A DNA stretch of 64,000 nt from Crocinitomicaceae bacterium (GTDB lineage: Bacteria > Bacteroidota > Bacteroidia > Flavobacteriales_D > Crocinitomicaceae): contig JAQVCM010000013.1 in the NCBI GenBank assembly GCA_028689775.1, positions 1-64,000 on the forward strand, in the 5' to 3' direction. Shown here in pieces: positions 44,993 to 54,405 of this stretch (within the stretch, counting starts at the first letter, position 1; every line of letters starts with the position of its first letter). The position numbers and the translations under genes are program-made. The notes under the pieces are model-generated. The model was not told the DNA's origin. It made no database searches and was given only the letters and a program-made list of their open reading frames with translations.

Positions 44993-45334
44993 ATGAATTT
45001 CCAGACAACACAACATACAAATTACGTACTTATCACTTCGCAAGTTGAAAAACTGGATGCTTCCAATGCTTCAGATTTGAAAGAAGTTTTGAATGGCTTG
45101 AACAAAACGGGAGTAAATTCAATGATTCTTGATTTCTCAAAAACAAAATATTCCGATTCTACAGGTTTGAGCGCAATTTTATTGGCGAACAGGTTGTGTA
45201 AAGATTCCAATGGTAAAGCAGTTTTTATGAATCTACAACCAGTCGTGATGAAAGTGATTTCAATTGCTCAACTGGATAAAGTGCTGAATATCACTTCCAA
45301 TATCGAAGAGGCTAACCGAATTCTGGCCAACTAA
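44993..45334 (+). CDS. STAS-domain protein, anti-sigma factor antagonist-like
   Basis: 113 aa, a single STAS domain. The conserved loop YSDSTGLSAILL places the usual phosphorylatable Ser at residue 56 (D-S-T-G-L). In SpoIIAA-type proteins the unphosphorylated form captures an anti-sigma kinase. No kinase, phosphatase or sigma factor gene is adjacent. The next gene, rnz, starts 3 bases after the stop codon, so they form an operon; this order is often seen in Bacteroidota. Confidence 0.9.
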   Translation: MNFQTTQHTNYVLITSQVEKLDASNASDLKEVLNGLNKTGVNSMILDFSKTKYSDSTGLSAILLANRLCKDSNGKAVFMNLQPVVMKVISIAQLDKVLNITSNIEEANRILAN

Positions 45335-45337
45335 TTC

Positions 45338-46252
45338 ATGAGTTTTGAAGTAACCATTCTGGGATGTGGTGCTGCATTGCCCACTTCAAAAAGAAAACCA
45401 ACTTCTCAATTTGTCAACTGCAACGAACGATTTATTTTAATCGATTGCGGAGAAGGAACTCAAAATCAACTTCGTAAATACGGAATTAAGTTCCAAAGAA
45501 TCAATCACATTTTAATTTCGCACTTGCATGGCGACCATTTTTTTGGATTAATCGGTTTGCTCAGCACCATGCATTTATTAGGTCGCGACAAAGGATTAAC
45601 GATTTATGGTCCCAAAGAATTAGAACAAATCATTCGAATTCAATTGGAAGTAGGAGGTTCTAAGATTGGATTCAAAATAAAATTTGTTGTTTTAGACAAT
45701 CCCGAAGGTGGTATTTTGTTTGAAGACAATCTGATCGAAATTCGCTATTTTCCAATGCGTCACCGAATTCCAACCAACGGCTTTCGAATTCAAGAAAAGC
45801 CGAAAGAACGCAGCATCATCGGTGAGGAAATGAAAGCGAACAACATCTCCTTAAAAGCAATTCCTTTCTTTCGTCAAGGTTTGGATTTTACGGACGAAAA
45901 TGGCCAAATTCATTTTGCTGATGAATATTCAATCGCCTCCAAAACTCCCAAATCGTACGGATATTGCTCAGATACATCCTATTTTGAACCCATCATTCCG
46001 CACATTAAAAATGTAGATGTTTTGTACCACGAAGCAACTTTTTTAGAAGCAATGTCCAAACGTGCCAAAGAAACATTCCATTCCACGGCCAAACAAGCTG
46101 CAGAAATTGCTGTAAAAGCAGGCGTGAAAAAACTCTTGTTAGGACATTTATCAGCGAGATACGAATCCAACGAAGCTCACGAGGCCGAAGCAAAAACTAT
46201 TTTTGAAAACACGGAAGTTGTTGAAGATGGAATGACTTATTTGGTTCGATAG
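45338..46252 (+). CDS. rnz: Ribonuclease Z
   Basis: 304 aa. Metallo-beta-lactamase-fold endonuclease that matures tRNA 3' ends. The zinc motif is SHLHGDHFFGL with His62, His64, Asp66 and His67. Other ligands come from MRHRIPTNGFRI, YCSDTSYFE and the final HLSARY (His in GHLSARYE). The length matches bacterial short-form RNase Z. It is co-transcribed with the STAS gene. Confidence 0.95.
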   Translation: MSFEVTILGCGAALPTSKRKPTSQFVNCNERFILIDCGEGTQNQLRKYGIKFQRINHILISHLHGDHFFGLIGLLSTMHLLGRDKGLTIYGPKELEQIIRIQLEVGGSKIGFKIKFVVLDNPEGGILFEDNLIEIRYFPMRHRIPTNGFRIQEKPKERSIIGEEMKANNISLKAIPFFRQGLDFTDENGQIHFADEYSIASKTPKSYGYCSDTSYFEPIIPHIKNVDVLYHEATFLEAMSKRAKETFHSTAKQAAEIAVKAGVKKLLLGHLSARYESNEAHEAEAKTIFENTEVVEDGMTYLVR

Positions 46253-46417
46253 GATTTATCTAACAATTTTATTTGTCTTAGAGTGTTTATAATCAGCACG
46301 TAGATTTCTATAAAACTAGATTTGTATCTCGATTAGCACCTGAAAGATCCATTTTTTAAAATCATCAATTTCTAAAACTTTCCAAGGACAAATCTACCTC
46401 AATTTCGAAAACAGTCT

Positions 46418-46425
46418 TAGCTTTG
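46418..46425 (+). promoter_or_regulatory. -7 promoter box for the ABC-F gene
   Basis: TAGCTTTG matches TAnnTTTG, 55 bases upstream of the ATG at 46481. Confidence 0.4.
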
Positions 46426-46480
46426 TAAACCTTTTGCAGGACACTTCAGCAATTGACATACAAAATAAGAACAAACACAC

Positions 46481-48118
46481 ATGATTACAGTTGAAAATTT
46501 AGCCGTAGAATTTAGCGGAACCACCTTATTTAGCGATGTTTCTTTCGTTATCAATCCAAACGATAAAATTGCCTTGATGGGTAAAAATGGTGCCGGAAAA
46601 TCAACGATGATGAAAATCATTGCGGGTGAACAGAAAGCCAATCGTGGTGCAGTGCGCGTTCCAGGCGATGCTGTGATTGCATACTTGCCACAACATTTGT
46701 TGACGGAAGACAATTGTACGGTGTTTGAAGAAGCTGCAAAAGCCTTCAAACAAGTGTTTGAGATGAAAGCTCAAATGGAAGAATTGAATCACGCTTTGGA
46801 AACTCGTACAGATTACGAAAGCGATGAATACATGGCGATCATTGAAAAGGTGACCGAAATAGGAGAGAAGTTCTATACCTTGGAAGATGTAAACTACGAT
46901 GCTGAAGTTGAAAAAGCATTGAAAGGTTTGGGCTTTAAGCCGGAAGATTTTCACCGGCAAACAAGTGAATTTAGTGGTGGTTGGAGAATGCGAATCGAAT
47001 TGGCTAAAATTCTATTGCAAAAACCAGATTTAATTTTACTCGATGAACCTACGAATCACATTGATATTGAGTCTGTTATTTGGTTAGAAGATTTCCTTTT
47101 AAACAAAGCGAATGCAGTGATGGTTATTTCGCATGACCGTGCATTTATCGACAACATTACCAACCGCACCATTGAAGTAACGATGGGAAGAATATACGAT
47201 TACAAAGCAAATTATTCGCATTATTTGGTACTTCGTGAAGAACGTCGTTCGCACCAGATTAAAGCGTTTAACGAACAACAACGTTTTATTGCAGACAACA
47301 TGCAATTCATCGAACGTTTCCGCGGAACATTCTCCAAGACCAATCAAGTGACTTCTCGCGAGCGAATGTTGGAGAAATTAGAGAAAATTGAGATCGATGA
47401 AATCGATACATCCGCATTAAAACTACGTTTCCCGCCAGCGCCACGTTCAGGAGATTATCCAGTGAGCGTGAAAGATGTTTCAAAATCCTATGGTGATTTA
47501 GTCGTTTTCAAAGATGCCAACATGTCCATTTCTCGCGGAGAGAAAGTAACTTTTGTTGGACGAAATGGTGAAGGAAAATCGACGATGATTAAAGCGATCT
47601 TGGGAGAAATTGACGTTACTGGAACGTGTGAATTAGGTCACAACGTGAAAGTGGGTTATTTTGCCCAAAATCAGGCAGCGCTTCTAGATCCAACTTTAAC
47701 GATTTTCCAAACGGTGGACGAAGTCGCGCAAGGTGAAGTAAGAACCCAAATTAAATCGATTTTAGGTGGATTTATGTTCCACGGCGAAGACATCGACAAG
47801 AAAGTCAGCATGCTTTCCGGTGGAGAAAAAACAAGGTTGGCAATGGTGAAATTATTGCTAGAACCAGTTAATCTATTGATTCTCGATGAGCCAACTAATC
47901 ACTTGGATTTGAAGTCAAAAGACGTTTTAAAAGAAGCTTTAATGAATTTTGATGGAACGTTAATTCTGGTATCTCACGACCGTGATTTCTTACAAGGATT
48001 ATCGGAGAAAGTATTTGAATTCAAAGAAAAACGAGTGATTGAGCATTTTGAAACCATTGACGCGTTTTTGGAAAGAAATCGAATTGATCGAATTGCTGAT
48101 TTACAGTTGAATAAATAA
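46481..48118 (+). CDS. ABC-F family ATPase (ribosome-associated)
   Basis: 545 aa, two ATP-binding cassettes on one chain without membrane helices. Cassette 1 has GKNGAGKST, SGGWRMRIELAK and LLDEPTNHIDIES. Cassette 2 has GRNGEGKST, LSGGEKTRLAMVK and LILDEPTNHLDLKS. The linker region around residues 240-320 (HYLVLREERRSHQIKAFNEQQRFIADNMQFIERFRGTFSKTNQVTSRERMLEKLEKI) is the P-site tRNA-interaction motif of ABC-F translation factors. The sequence is closest in feel to YbiT-type members, which act on stalled ribosomes; antibiotic resistance cannot be claimed. It stands as a single gene. Confidence 0.93.
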   Translation: MITVENLAVEFSGTTLFSDVSFVINPNDKIALMGKNGAGKSTMMKIIAGEQKANRGAVRVPGDAVIAYLPQHLLTEDNCTVFEEAAKAFKQVFEMKAQMEELNHALETRTDYESDEYMAIIEKVTEIGEKFYTLEDVNYDAEVEKALKGLGFKPEDFHRQTSEFSGGWRMRIELAKILLQKPDLILLDEPTNHIDIESVIWLEDFLLNKANAVMVISHDRAFIDNITNRTIEVTMGRIYDYKANYSHYLVLREERRSHQIKAFNEQQRFIADNMQFIERFRGTFSKTNQVTSRERMLEKLEKIEIDEIDTSALKLRFPPAPRSGDYPVSVKDVSKSYGDLVVFKDANMSISRGEKVTFVGRNGEGKSTMIKAILGEIDVTGTCELGHNVKVGYFAQNQAALLDPTLTIFQTVDEVAQGEVRTQIKSILGGFMFHGEDIDKKVSMLSGGEKTRLAMVKLLLEPVNLLILDEPTNHLDLKSKDVLKEALMNFDGTLILVSHDRDFLQGLSEKVFEFKEKRVIEHFETIDAFLERNRIDRIADLQLNK

Positions 48119-48152
48119 ATACATTTGTCTTTTTGGGACTTGCATTTTAGTC

Positions 48153-48160
48153 TATTTTTG
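48153..48160 (+). promoter_or_regulatory. -7 promoter box for the DUF1287 gene
   Basis: TATTTTTG fits TAnnTTTG, with TTTG at 48132-48135 as a possible -33 element (17-base spacer). Confidence 0.45.
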
Positions 48161-48253
48161 TCTCTTATTGATTGGTAAACCGTTTTTCAGATACAACATG
48201 ATGTGATTTTTAACGTAATACATGTACTTTTAAACGCACCCAAAGTTTTTCTT

Positions 48254-48838
48254 ATGACAAAATCTTTCACTGCTTTATTTTTCGTCCTTTTCACTGGTTT
48301 TCAGATTTTTGGGCAAAATAATTTCGCCAGTCGACTGGCAGATTCAAGCGCAACGTTGACAAAGCAACAGGTAATTTACGATCCTGCCTATTTCAGTTTG
48401 AGCTATCCCAACGGAGATGTTCCGGCCGACAAGGGAGTTTGTACAGATGTTGTCATTCGAGCCTATCGAAAAATGGGAATCGATCTTCAAAAAGAAGTTC
48501 ACGAAGACATGAAAGCTCATTTTTCGGAGTATCCAAAACTTTGGAAATTAACCAAGCCAGATCGCAACATTGATCACCGACGAGTTCCCAACTTGATGAA
48601 GTTTTTCTCGAAGTTCGGAACGGTTAAACCAATTACGCTCAACGCGAAAGATTATCAACCTGGTGACATTGTATGCTGGAGACTCGCAGGCGGATTAACG
48701 CACATTGGAATTGTTTCCAAAAAGAAATCCAGTGATGGAACTCGGTATTTGATTGTCCACAACATCGGAGCAGGTCAGGTTTTCGAAGATTGTTTGTTCG
48801 ATTTTAAGATTATTGGACATTACCAATATGGGAAATGA
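48254..48838 (+). CDS. DUF1287 family secreted protein (NlpC/P60-like)
   Basis: 194 aa from the ATG at 48254, which starts a proper signal peptide (MTKSFTALFFVLFTGFQIFGQ). An in-frame ATG 17 codons earlier would spoil it. The mature protein has YFSLSYPNGDVPADKGVCTDVVIRAYR, with the likely catalytic Cys, then GDIVCWRLAGGLTHIGIVS and YLIVHNIGAG, the Cys-His arrangement of DUF1287, which is related to NlpC/P60 cysteine peptidases and amidases. Cell-wall peptide or other periplasmic amide cleavage is likely. It is free-standing. Confidence 0.85.
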   Translation: MTKSFTALFFVLFTGFQIFGQNNFASRLADSSATLTKQQVIYDPAYFSLSYPNGDVPADKGVCTDVVIRAYRKMGIDLQKEVHEDMKAHFSEYPKLWKLTKPDRNIDHRRVPNLMKFFSKFGTVKPITLNAKDYQPGDIVCWRLAGGLTHIGIVSKKKSSDGTRYLIVHNIGAGQVFEDCLFDFKIIGHYQYGK

Positions 48839-48890
48839 TACTATTTACCTATGACGACAACATTATAAATAATTAAATTTCTTCCATTCT

Positions 48891-49190
48891 ATGTCAACAA
48901 AAAATGCCATTCTAAAACAAACTGCAATCTTTCTTGGATACTTGTTTTTCTGTTCCTTGCTTTTATTCAATCACAGTGGAGGTGGAGACATGGCATTTGC
49001 AGTCCTAGTCGGAATCTCAATATTCCTACACGTAATCATTTTATTGGTAAAAACCATTAGGTGTGTTGTCAAAAAGTCCGGTAAACCTCCTTATGTTGAA
49101 TTGTTTACGGTTATTTTACTGGTAAATGTATTTATTTTACTCTTGCCAAGTTATTTGCAATTCATGTGGTGGTTGACGAATAGAACCTGA
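48891..49190 (+). CDS. Small membrane protein of unknown function
   Basis: 99 aa with three hydrophobic segments at about 10-27, 34-54 and 72-95, separated by NHSGGGDMAF and KTIRCVVKKSGKPPYVE. No family recognised. It has its own plausible start and follows the DUF1287 gene by 52 bases. The frame-wide hydrophobic pattern and positive-inside charges support a real protein. Confidence 0.6.
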   Translation: MSTKNAILKQTAIFLGYLFFCSLLLFNHSGGGDMAFAVLVGISIFLHVIILLVKTIRCVVKKSGKPPYVELFTVILLVNVFILLLPSYLQFMWWLTNRT

Positions 49191-49329
49191 AAACATTGAA
49201 TTTACATCCAGTAATTTCCATTTTGGAAACAACTGGATTTTGTTTAAGAATCGAAAAAATTACTTCAAAAAAATGCAACTTTATAATAGACATTTCATTA
49301 TCTTCGATGGTAGAAGTTAAAATTGAATT

Positions 49330-50325
49330 ATGGAAGAATCTAATTTTCTATTATATACAACGCCATCAGGAGATGTGAGGTTGGAAATTTTTGTGGTAGA
49401 CGAATCAATTTGGCTTACACAACAAAAAATAGCAAACTTATTTGGCGTTGGTAAATCTACTGTTAGTGAGCACCTTAATAATGTTTTTGAAACTGGAGAA
49501 TTGACTAAAGACGCAACTGTTCGGAATTTCCGAACAGTTCAAAGAGAAGGAGAAAGAGAAGTATCTCGAAATCTAGAATATTACAACTTAGACGTAATTA
49601 TATCAGTAGGTTACCGGGTAAACTCAACAAAAGCCACTCAATTTCGTATCTGGGCAACTAAAACTTTAAAAGAGTATATTATCAAAGGGTTTGTAATGGA
49701 CGACGAACGTTTGAAGCAAGGGAAAAACCTATTCGACAAAGATTGTTTTAAAGAATTATTAGAAAGAGTTCGATCTATAAGGACAAGTGAACGAAGGATT
49801 TACCAGCAAATAACAGATGTTTTCGCAGAATGCAGTATTGATTACAACAAAGAATCTAAAACTTCCTAAAACTTTTATGCCTTAGTTCAAAATAAATTCC
49901 ATTATGCAATTACAGGACATTCTGCTGCTGAAATCATCTATTTAAATGCAGATAGAACGAAAGATAATATGGGTTTAACCACATGGCGCAATGCACCTAA
50001 AGGTAGAATCGTTAAATCAGATACGAACATCGCTAAAAATTATTTACAAGAAAAGGAGATCAAACAATTAGAACGAACGGTTACAGGATATTTTGATTAC
50101 ATCGAAGGGTTAATTGAACGAGAAAATACATTTACGATGGAACAGCTAGCATTGAGTGTTAATAAGTTCTTGGAATTTAATGAGTACAAACTTTTAGATG
50201 GCTTGGGTAAAAGATCGAAAAAAGAAGCTGAAAATAAAGCTTTTAATGAATATGATGCGTTCAATAAAACTCAAAAAATCGAATCAGATTTTGACAAGTT
50301 GATAAAAGGATTGAAAGGTAATTAA
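49330..50325 (+). pseudogene. RhuM family protein interrupted by one in-frame stop codon
   Basis: The frame encodes a RhuM-like protein of about 331 residues (PF13310), broken only by TAA at 49867-49869. Before it, 179 residues contain the helix-turn-helix-like LTQQKIANLFGVGKSTVSEHL and YYNLDVIISVGYRVNSTKATQFRIWATKTLKEYIIKGFVMDDERLK. After it, in the same frame, come NFYALVQNKFHYAITGHSAAEIIYLNADR, GLTTWRNAPKGRIVKSDTNIAKNYLQEKEI and the C-terminal helices to GLKGN at 50325. One base change from AAA, CAA or GAA would restore the gene. RhuM proteins were named in Salmonella pathogenicity island 3 and are widespread on mobile elements. Recent inactivation, read-through or a sequencing error are all possible. 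Confidence 0.85.
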
Positions 50326-50330
50326 AACTG

Positions 50331-52124
50331 TCACAACATAAATTCTCCATCTCGCATCAACAGCGATCGATATTTATTGAAAATAGCAACTCTGGTCACA
50401 AAACCGAGGTATTTTCCATCTTTACAAACCACGGGAATAATTCTCAAATCCTTGCTTTCCATAATTTGCATCACGTCAAACATGTTGGTATCCACAGAAA
50501 TTACTTTTTCAGGAGCTTGCGCCAATTCTTTAATCGTGCGATTGATGTTTTCTGAATCCGAATTTACGAAGTACATCAGCAGTTGGTCGCTCGACATGAT
50601 TCCTGTTAAAACTCCTTCTTGATCCACTACCGGAAAAGTATTTCGGGTCGTATGAACGATATCTCGACTTCGACTTTTAGGCGTATCTTGTTCGTTTAAG
50701 ACCACAAAGTCTGTTTCAATCAAGTATTTCAACTTCAACTTTCTGATGATTCGATGGTCTTTATTTTCCTGACTCAACAAACTTCCTTGAAGTGCCAGCG
50801 ATTTGGTGTAAATGGAATGTTTTAAAACACCTTTATTGATAAAATAGGAAATTGCTGCTACAATCATCAGTGGAACTATCAATACATAACCACCTGTTAT
50901 TTCAGCACTTAGAAAAATTCCTGTTAGCGGTGCGTGCATCATTCCGCTAATCGAACCCGCCATTCCAGCAATGATGAAATTGGTGACATTCAAATCAGCA
51001 ATTCCCAAGGTATTGATGGTGAATGCGAATACAAAACCAAACAGTCCGCCGACTACCACACTCGGACCAAACATTCCTCCATTTCCTCCACAGCTCAAGG
51101 TGATGATGGAAGCAAACGTCTTTCCAACCATGGTTATCAATGCAAATAAGAGCAAAGCCCACGTGACATTTTGATAATCAGAAAACAAACTGTTTTTAAG
51201 CAATAAATGATAATTTCCATCCAACAATTGCTGAATCGCGATATATCCTTCACCGTATAATGCTGGCATTAAAGCAATCATAATTCCCAATGCAATTCCA
51301 CCAATCCATACTTTGTAATAGGCATTTTTGATGCGTTGAAATGCTTGAATTAAGGAACGATTCAAGCGACTGTAAAAGATCGTATAAGCTCCCAAAAGAA
51401 TTCCTAAAACGATGTAGAACCAAAATGATCCAACATTCCAATCACTTGTAACCAGCACAAATAAAGGTTGATTGTACAATAAATTAGAAATAATTGACGC
51501 AACTGCTGAAGCGATCAATAAGGGAATAAATGCGGGAACAGAAAACTCTGGTAAAAGTACTTCAATGGCGAAGATCATTCCGGCAATCGGACTGTTAAAT
51601 GCACCCGAAATTCCTGCTGCGCCACCACAGGCTAAAAGTAAAGTCACTTCGCGGTAATTCAAGTTGAAAAAGCGTCCAATCACAGAACCAATACTCGCGC
51701 CACTGGCCACAGCAGGAGCTTCTAGTCCGGCAGAACCACCCCAACCAACGGTTAAAGCACTTGAAATAACCTGACTATAAATGTTGTGAAAATCCAATCG
51801 ACTTCCATTTTTGGAAATGTTGAAAAGAATGGAAGTGACTCCGTGTTCAAATTTATGTTTTCGGATAAAAGTTCGAATGTATAAAACCGTTAAAGTCAAT
51901 CCAATCAAAGGAAAAGCTAAATACAAATAGAATTTATACTGCCAATGAAAATCATTTTGAAGGTAACTCGCCACAAAATGTGTCAATTTCTTCAAAACAG
52001 ATGCGGCAATTCCACCGAGTAAACCGACAAAAGCAGCAAGAATAATTATAAAATTAGATTTGGAAATTCGTGTTTTTTGCCATTGATTAAAGTTTTGAAG
52101 GATTGAATAGATTTTATCTTTCAT
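50331..52124 (-). CDS. ClC-family chloride channel or transporter with CBS domains
   Basis: 597 aa. About ten or more membrane helices with the ClC selectivity motifs in modified form: GGSAGLEAPAV near 131-141 (for GxxGxEGP), GAAGISGAFNSPIAGMIFAIE near 168-188 (GxFxP), and GGNGGMFGPSVVVGG near 355-369. The soluble end has two CBS domains (about 475-590; DIVHTTRNTFPVVDQEGVLTGIMSSDQLL and APEKVISVDTNMFDVMQIMESKDLRIIPVV) that may bind adenosine nucleotides. It moves chloride or another anion across the inner membrane; channel versus exchanger cannot be settled here. It converges on the broken rhuM gene with 5 bases between. Confidence 0.92.
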   Translation of the reverse strand: MKDKIYSILQNFNQWQKTRISKSNFIIILAAFVGLLGGIAASVLKKLTHFVASYLQNDFHWQYKFYLYLAFPLIGLTLTVLYIRTFIRKHKFEHGVTSILFNISKNGSRLDFHNIYSQVISSALTVGWGGSAGLEAPAVASGASIGSVIGRFFNLNYREVTLLLACGGAAGISGAFNSPIAGMIFAIEVLLPEFSVPAFIPLLIASAVASIISNLLYNQPLFVLVTSDWNVGSFWFYIVLGILLGAYTIFYSRLNRSLIQAFQRIKNAYYKVWIGGIALGIMIALMPALYGEGYIAIQQLLDGNYHLLLKNSLFSDYQNVTWALLLFALITMVGKTFASIITLSCGGNGGMFGPSVVVGGLFGFVFAFTINTLGIADLNVTNFIIAGMAGSISGMMHAPLTGIFLSAEITGGYVLIVPLMIVAAISYFINKGVLKHSIYTKSLALQGSLLSQENKDHRIIRKLKLKYLIETDFVVLNEQDTPKSRSRDIVHTTRNTFPVVDQEGVLTGIMSSDQLLMYFVNSDSENINRTIKELAQAPEKVISVDTNMFDVMQIMESKDLRIIPVVCKDGKYLGFVTRVAIFNKYRSLLMRDGEFML

Positions 52125-52396
52125 TTTTTACACGATTTTTCACCTCAGTTGTGAGCAATCGTAAAATTACGATTTATGAAATGAGCGGACAAGAAAAAAA
52201 GAAAGAAATGTTTTAACAACCTTTTCCCTCAATGAAATCTATATATCTCAGTTTCACGTTCGTTTGTGAATCTCTATTTGAGCTGAGATTATCTTTCATC
52301 GTTGGCTGAGTGGTGCAAATAGTTAAGGTTGCGAAGTCAACATTCTATCGTTCAAAACTACTTTCTTGTGAATGAGTTTCTTTCGAAATCTATGCT
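52125..52396. other. Intergenic region between the ClC gene and parE
   Basis: Divergent promoter region. A stretch at about 52300-52365 (GTTGGCTGAGTGG, later GTTCAAAAC) recalls class II tRNA D and T arms, but no cloverleaf can be built. No other feature seen. Confidence 0.35.
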
Positions 52397-52404
52397 TATA
52401 TTTG
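52397..52404 (+). promoter_or_regulatory. -7 promoter box for the parE-parC operon
   Basis: TATATTTG matches TAnnTTTG, 92 bases upstream of the parE start. Confidence 0.4.
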
Positions 52405-52496
52405 ACTGTAATCTTAAGAAATCGCTATTACGAGGCAATTTATTGAACTTCAAAACTTCAATAAAATAACAAATTGCAGATAATATTATTATTTAA

Positions 52497-54401
52497 ATGG
52501 CAGAAAATCAATATACTGAAGACAATATTCGATCATTAGACTGGAAAGAACACATTCGTCTGAGACCAGGTATGTACATCGGGAAATTAGGCGATGGTGC
52601 AGCTTCTGATGACGGTATTTACATTTTAGTCAAAGAAGTTATCGACAATTGTATCGATGAATTTGTGATGGGAAATGGTCGCCGAATTGATGTGAAAGTC
52701 AAGGACGGTAAAGTTTCTGTTCGCGATTTCGGTCGTGGAATTCCTTTGGGGAAAGTAGTGGAAGTTGTTTCCAAAATGAATACTGGGGGAAAATATGACT
52801 CGAAAGCATTTAAGAAATCTGTTGGATTAAATGGAGTAGGAACCAAGGCTGTAAATGCTTTGAGTGGTCACTTCATGTTGTATTCGGTTCGGGATGGACA
52901 GAAAAAACAAGCAACTTTTTCAAGAGGTGAATTGATCGAAGAATCTAAAATTGAACCGACAACGGAAGCAAATGGAACGTACGTTGAGTTTACTCCGGAT
53001 GAAACCATTTTCAAAAAATTCAATTACAAGTCCATTTATCTCATCAAAATGTTCTGGAACTATTGTTACCTGAACAGAGATTTGGCGATTTACTTCAACG
53101 GCGAAAAATACCAATCCAAATTTGGATTGAAGGATTTGTTAGAAGACAACATGGATGGTGATCCGCTTTACCCAACCATTCACTTAGAAGGCGAGGACAT
53201 TGAGGTTGCTTTTACACACGGCAAAACATACGGTGAGGATTATTATTCTTTCGTAAATGGACAACATACCACGCAAGGTGGAACACACCACAGTGCTTTT
53301 AGAGAGTCGATTGCGAAGGTAATTCGCGACTTCTACAATAAAAATTACGATGCTTCAGATATTCGTCAGTCCATTGTTGCTGCAATTGCAGTGAAAGTGG
53401 TAGAACCTATCTTTGAATCGCAAACAAAAACAAAATTAGGTTCGCACGAAATTGAGCCAGGTGGACAATCCATGCGTTCCTTCATCAACGATTTCTTAAA
53501 AGACAAATTAGATAATTATTTGCACCGCAACCCGCAAGTTGCTGAGATTATTGAGAAGAAAATCAAGCAATCTGAGCGCGAGCGCAAGGAATTAACTGGT
53601 ATTCGTAAGTTGGCGCGTGATCGTGCGAAGAAATCAAATTTGCACAACAAGAAATTGCGTGACTGTCGTGTTCATTTAACCGATTTAAAAAACGAACGAA
53701 GAGAAGAAACAACACTTTTCATCACGGAGGGAGATTCTGCGAGTGGATCCATCACAAAATCAAGAGATGTCAATACGCAAGCTGTTTTTTCCTTACGAGG
53801 TAAACCCTTGAACTGTTTTGGTTTGACCAAGAAAATTGTATATGAAAACGAGGAATTTAACTTGCTTCAAGCTGCTTTGGATATTGAGGAAGACATGGAT
53901 AATCTGCGTTACAGTAAAATCGTTATTGCAACCGATGCCGATGTCGATGGAATGCACATCCGCTTGTTATTGTTGACTTTCTTCTTGCAATTTTTTCCAG
54001 ATTTAGTAAAGAGAAATCACGTATACGTGCTGCAAACACCACTTTTCAGAGTTCGAAATAAGAAAAAAACAATCTACTGTTATTCAGAAGATGAACGTCG
54101 CGCTGCGATGGACGAATTGGGTAAAAATCCTGAAATTACCCGATTTAAAGGGTTGGGAGAGATTTCTCCAGATGAGTTTAAGAATTTCATTGGTGCGGAT
54201 ATTCGCCTAGATCCGGTGATTTTGGATAAAAAGGAAGCATCGATAGAATCAATTTTGTCGTATTACATGGGTAAAAATACGCCTGAAAGACAAGACTTTA
54301 TCATCGATAACTTGCGTGTTGAAAAAGACCTGGCTGAAGATTTAAAAGATGACCTATCAGAAGATGATTCATCAGAAGAACAATTAGAAAAAGTATCCTA
54401 A
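52497..54401 (+). CDS. parE: DNA topoisomerase IV subunit B
   Basis: 634 aa type IIA topoisomerase ATPase subunit. The GHKL ATPase has [71 protein letters not shown]. The TOPRIM domain has [13 protein letters not shown] and [20 protein letters not shown]. With ParC it unlinks daughter chromosomes. ParE rather than GyrB is chosen because of the short length and because the A subunit follows directly in one operon with a ParC-like tail; gyrA and gyrB usually lie apart in Bacteroidota. parC begins 4 bases after the stop. Confidence 0.93.
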   Translation: MAENQYTEDNIRSLDWKEHIRLRPGMYIGKLGDGAASDDGIYILVKEVIDNCIDEFVMGNGRRIDVKVKDGKVSVRDFGRGIPLGKVVEVVSKMNTGGKYDSKAFKKSVGLNGVGTKAVNALSGHFMLYSVRDGQKKQATFSRGELIEESKIEPTTEANGTYVEFTPDETIFKKFNYKSIYLIKMFWNYCYLNRDLAIYFNGEKYQSKFGLKDLLEDNMDGDPLYPTIHLEGEDIEVAFTHGKTYGEDYYSFVNGQHTTQGGTHHSAFRESIAKVIRDFYNKNYDASDIRQSIVAAIAVKVVEPIFESQTKTKLGSHEIEPGGQSMRSFINDFLKDKLDNYLHRNPQVAEIIEKKIKQSERERKELTGIRKLARDRAKKSNLHNKKLRDCRVHLTDLKNERREETTLFITEGDSASGSITKSRDVNTQAVFSLRGKPLNCFGLTKKIVYENEEFNLLQAALDIEEDMDNLRYSKIVIATDADVDGMHIRLLLLTFFLQFFPDLVKRNHVYVLQTPLFRVRNKKKTIYCYSEDERRAAMDELGKNPEITRFKGLGEISPDEFKNFIGADIRLDPVILDKKEASIESILSYYMGKNTPERQDFIIDNLRVEKDLAEDLKDDLSEDDSSEEQLEKVS

Positions 54402-54405
54402 ATAT

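Noticed and set aside
44699..45020. Two minus-strand open frames (about 70 residues each)
   Set aside because: They cover dispersed repeats, poly-A/T tracts and the STAS promoter, and one runs into the STAS coding region.
46481..48118. Antibiotic-resistance ABC-F protein
   Set aside because: The sequence looks like a housekeeping YbiT-type factor; no resistance-type linker was recognised and context gives no support.
49196..49378. 60-residue open frame before the rhuM gene
   Set aside because: It overlaps the rhuM start in another frame and has no recognisable features.
52300..52365. tRNA-like stretch with GGCTGAGTGG and GTTCAAAAC
   Set aside because: No acceptor stem or anticodon stem can be formed; the resemblance to a class II tRNA is limited to short words.
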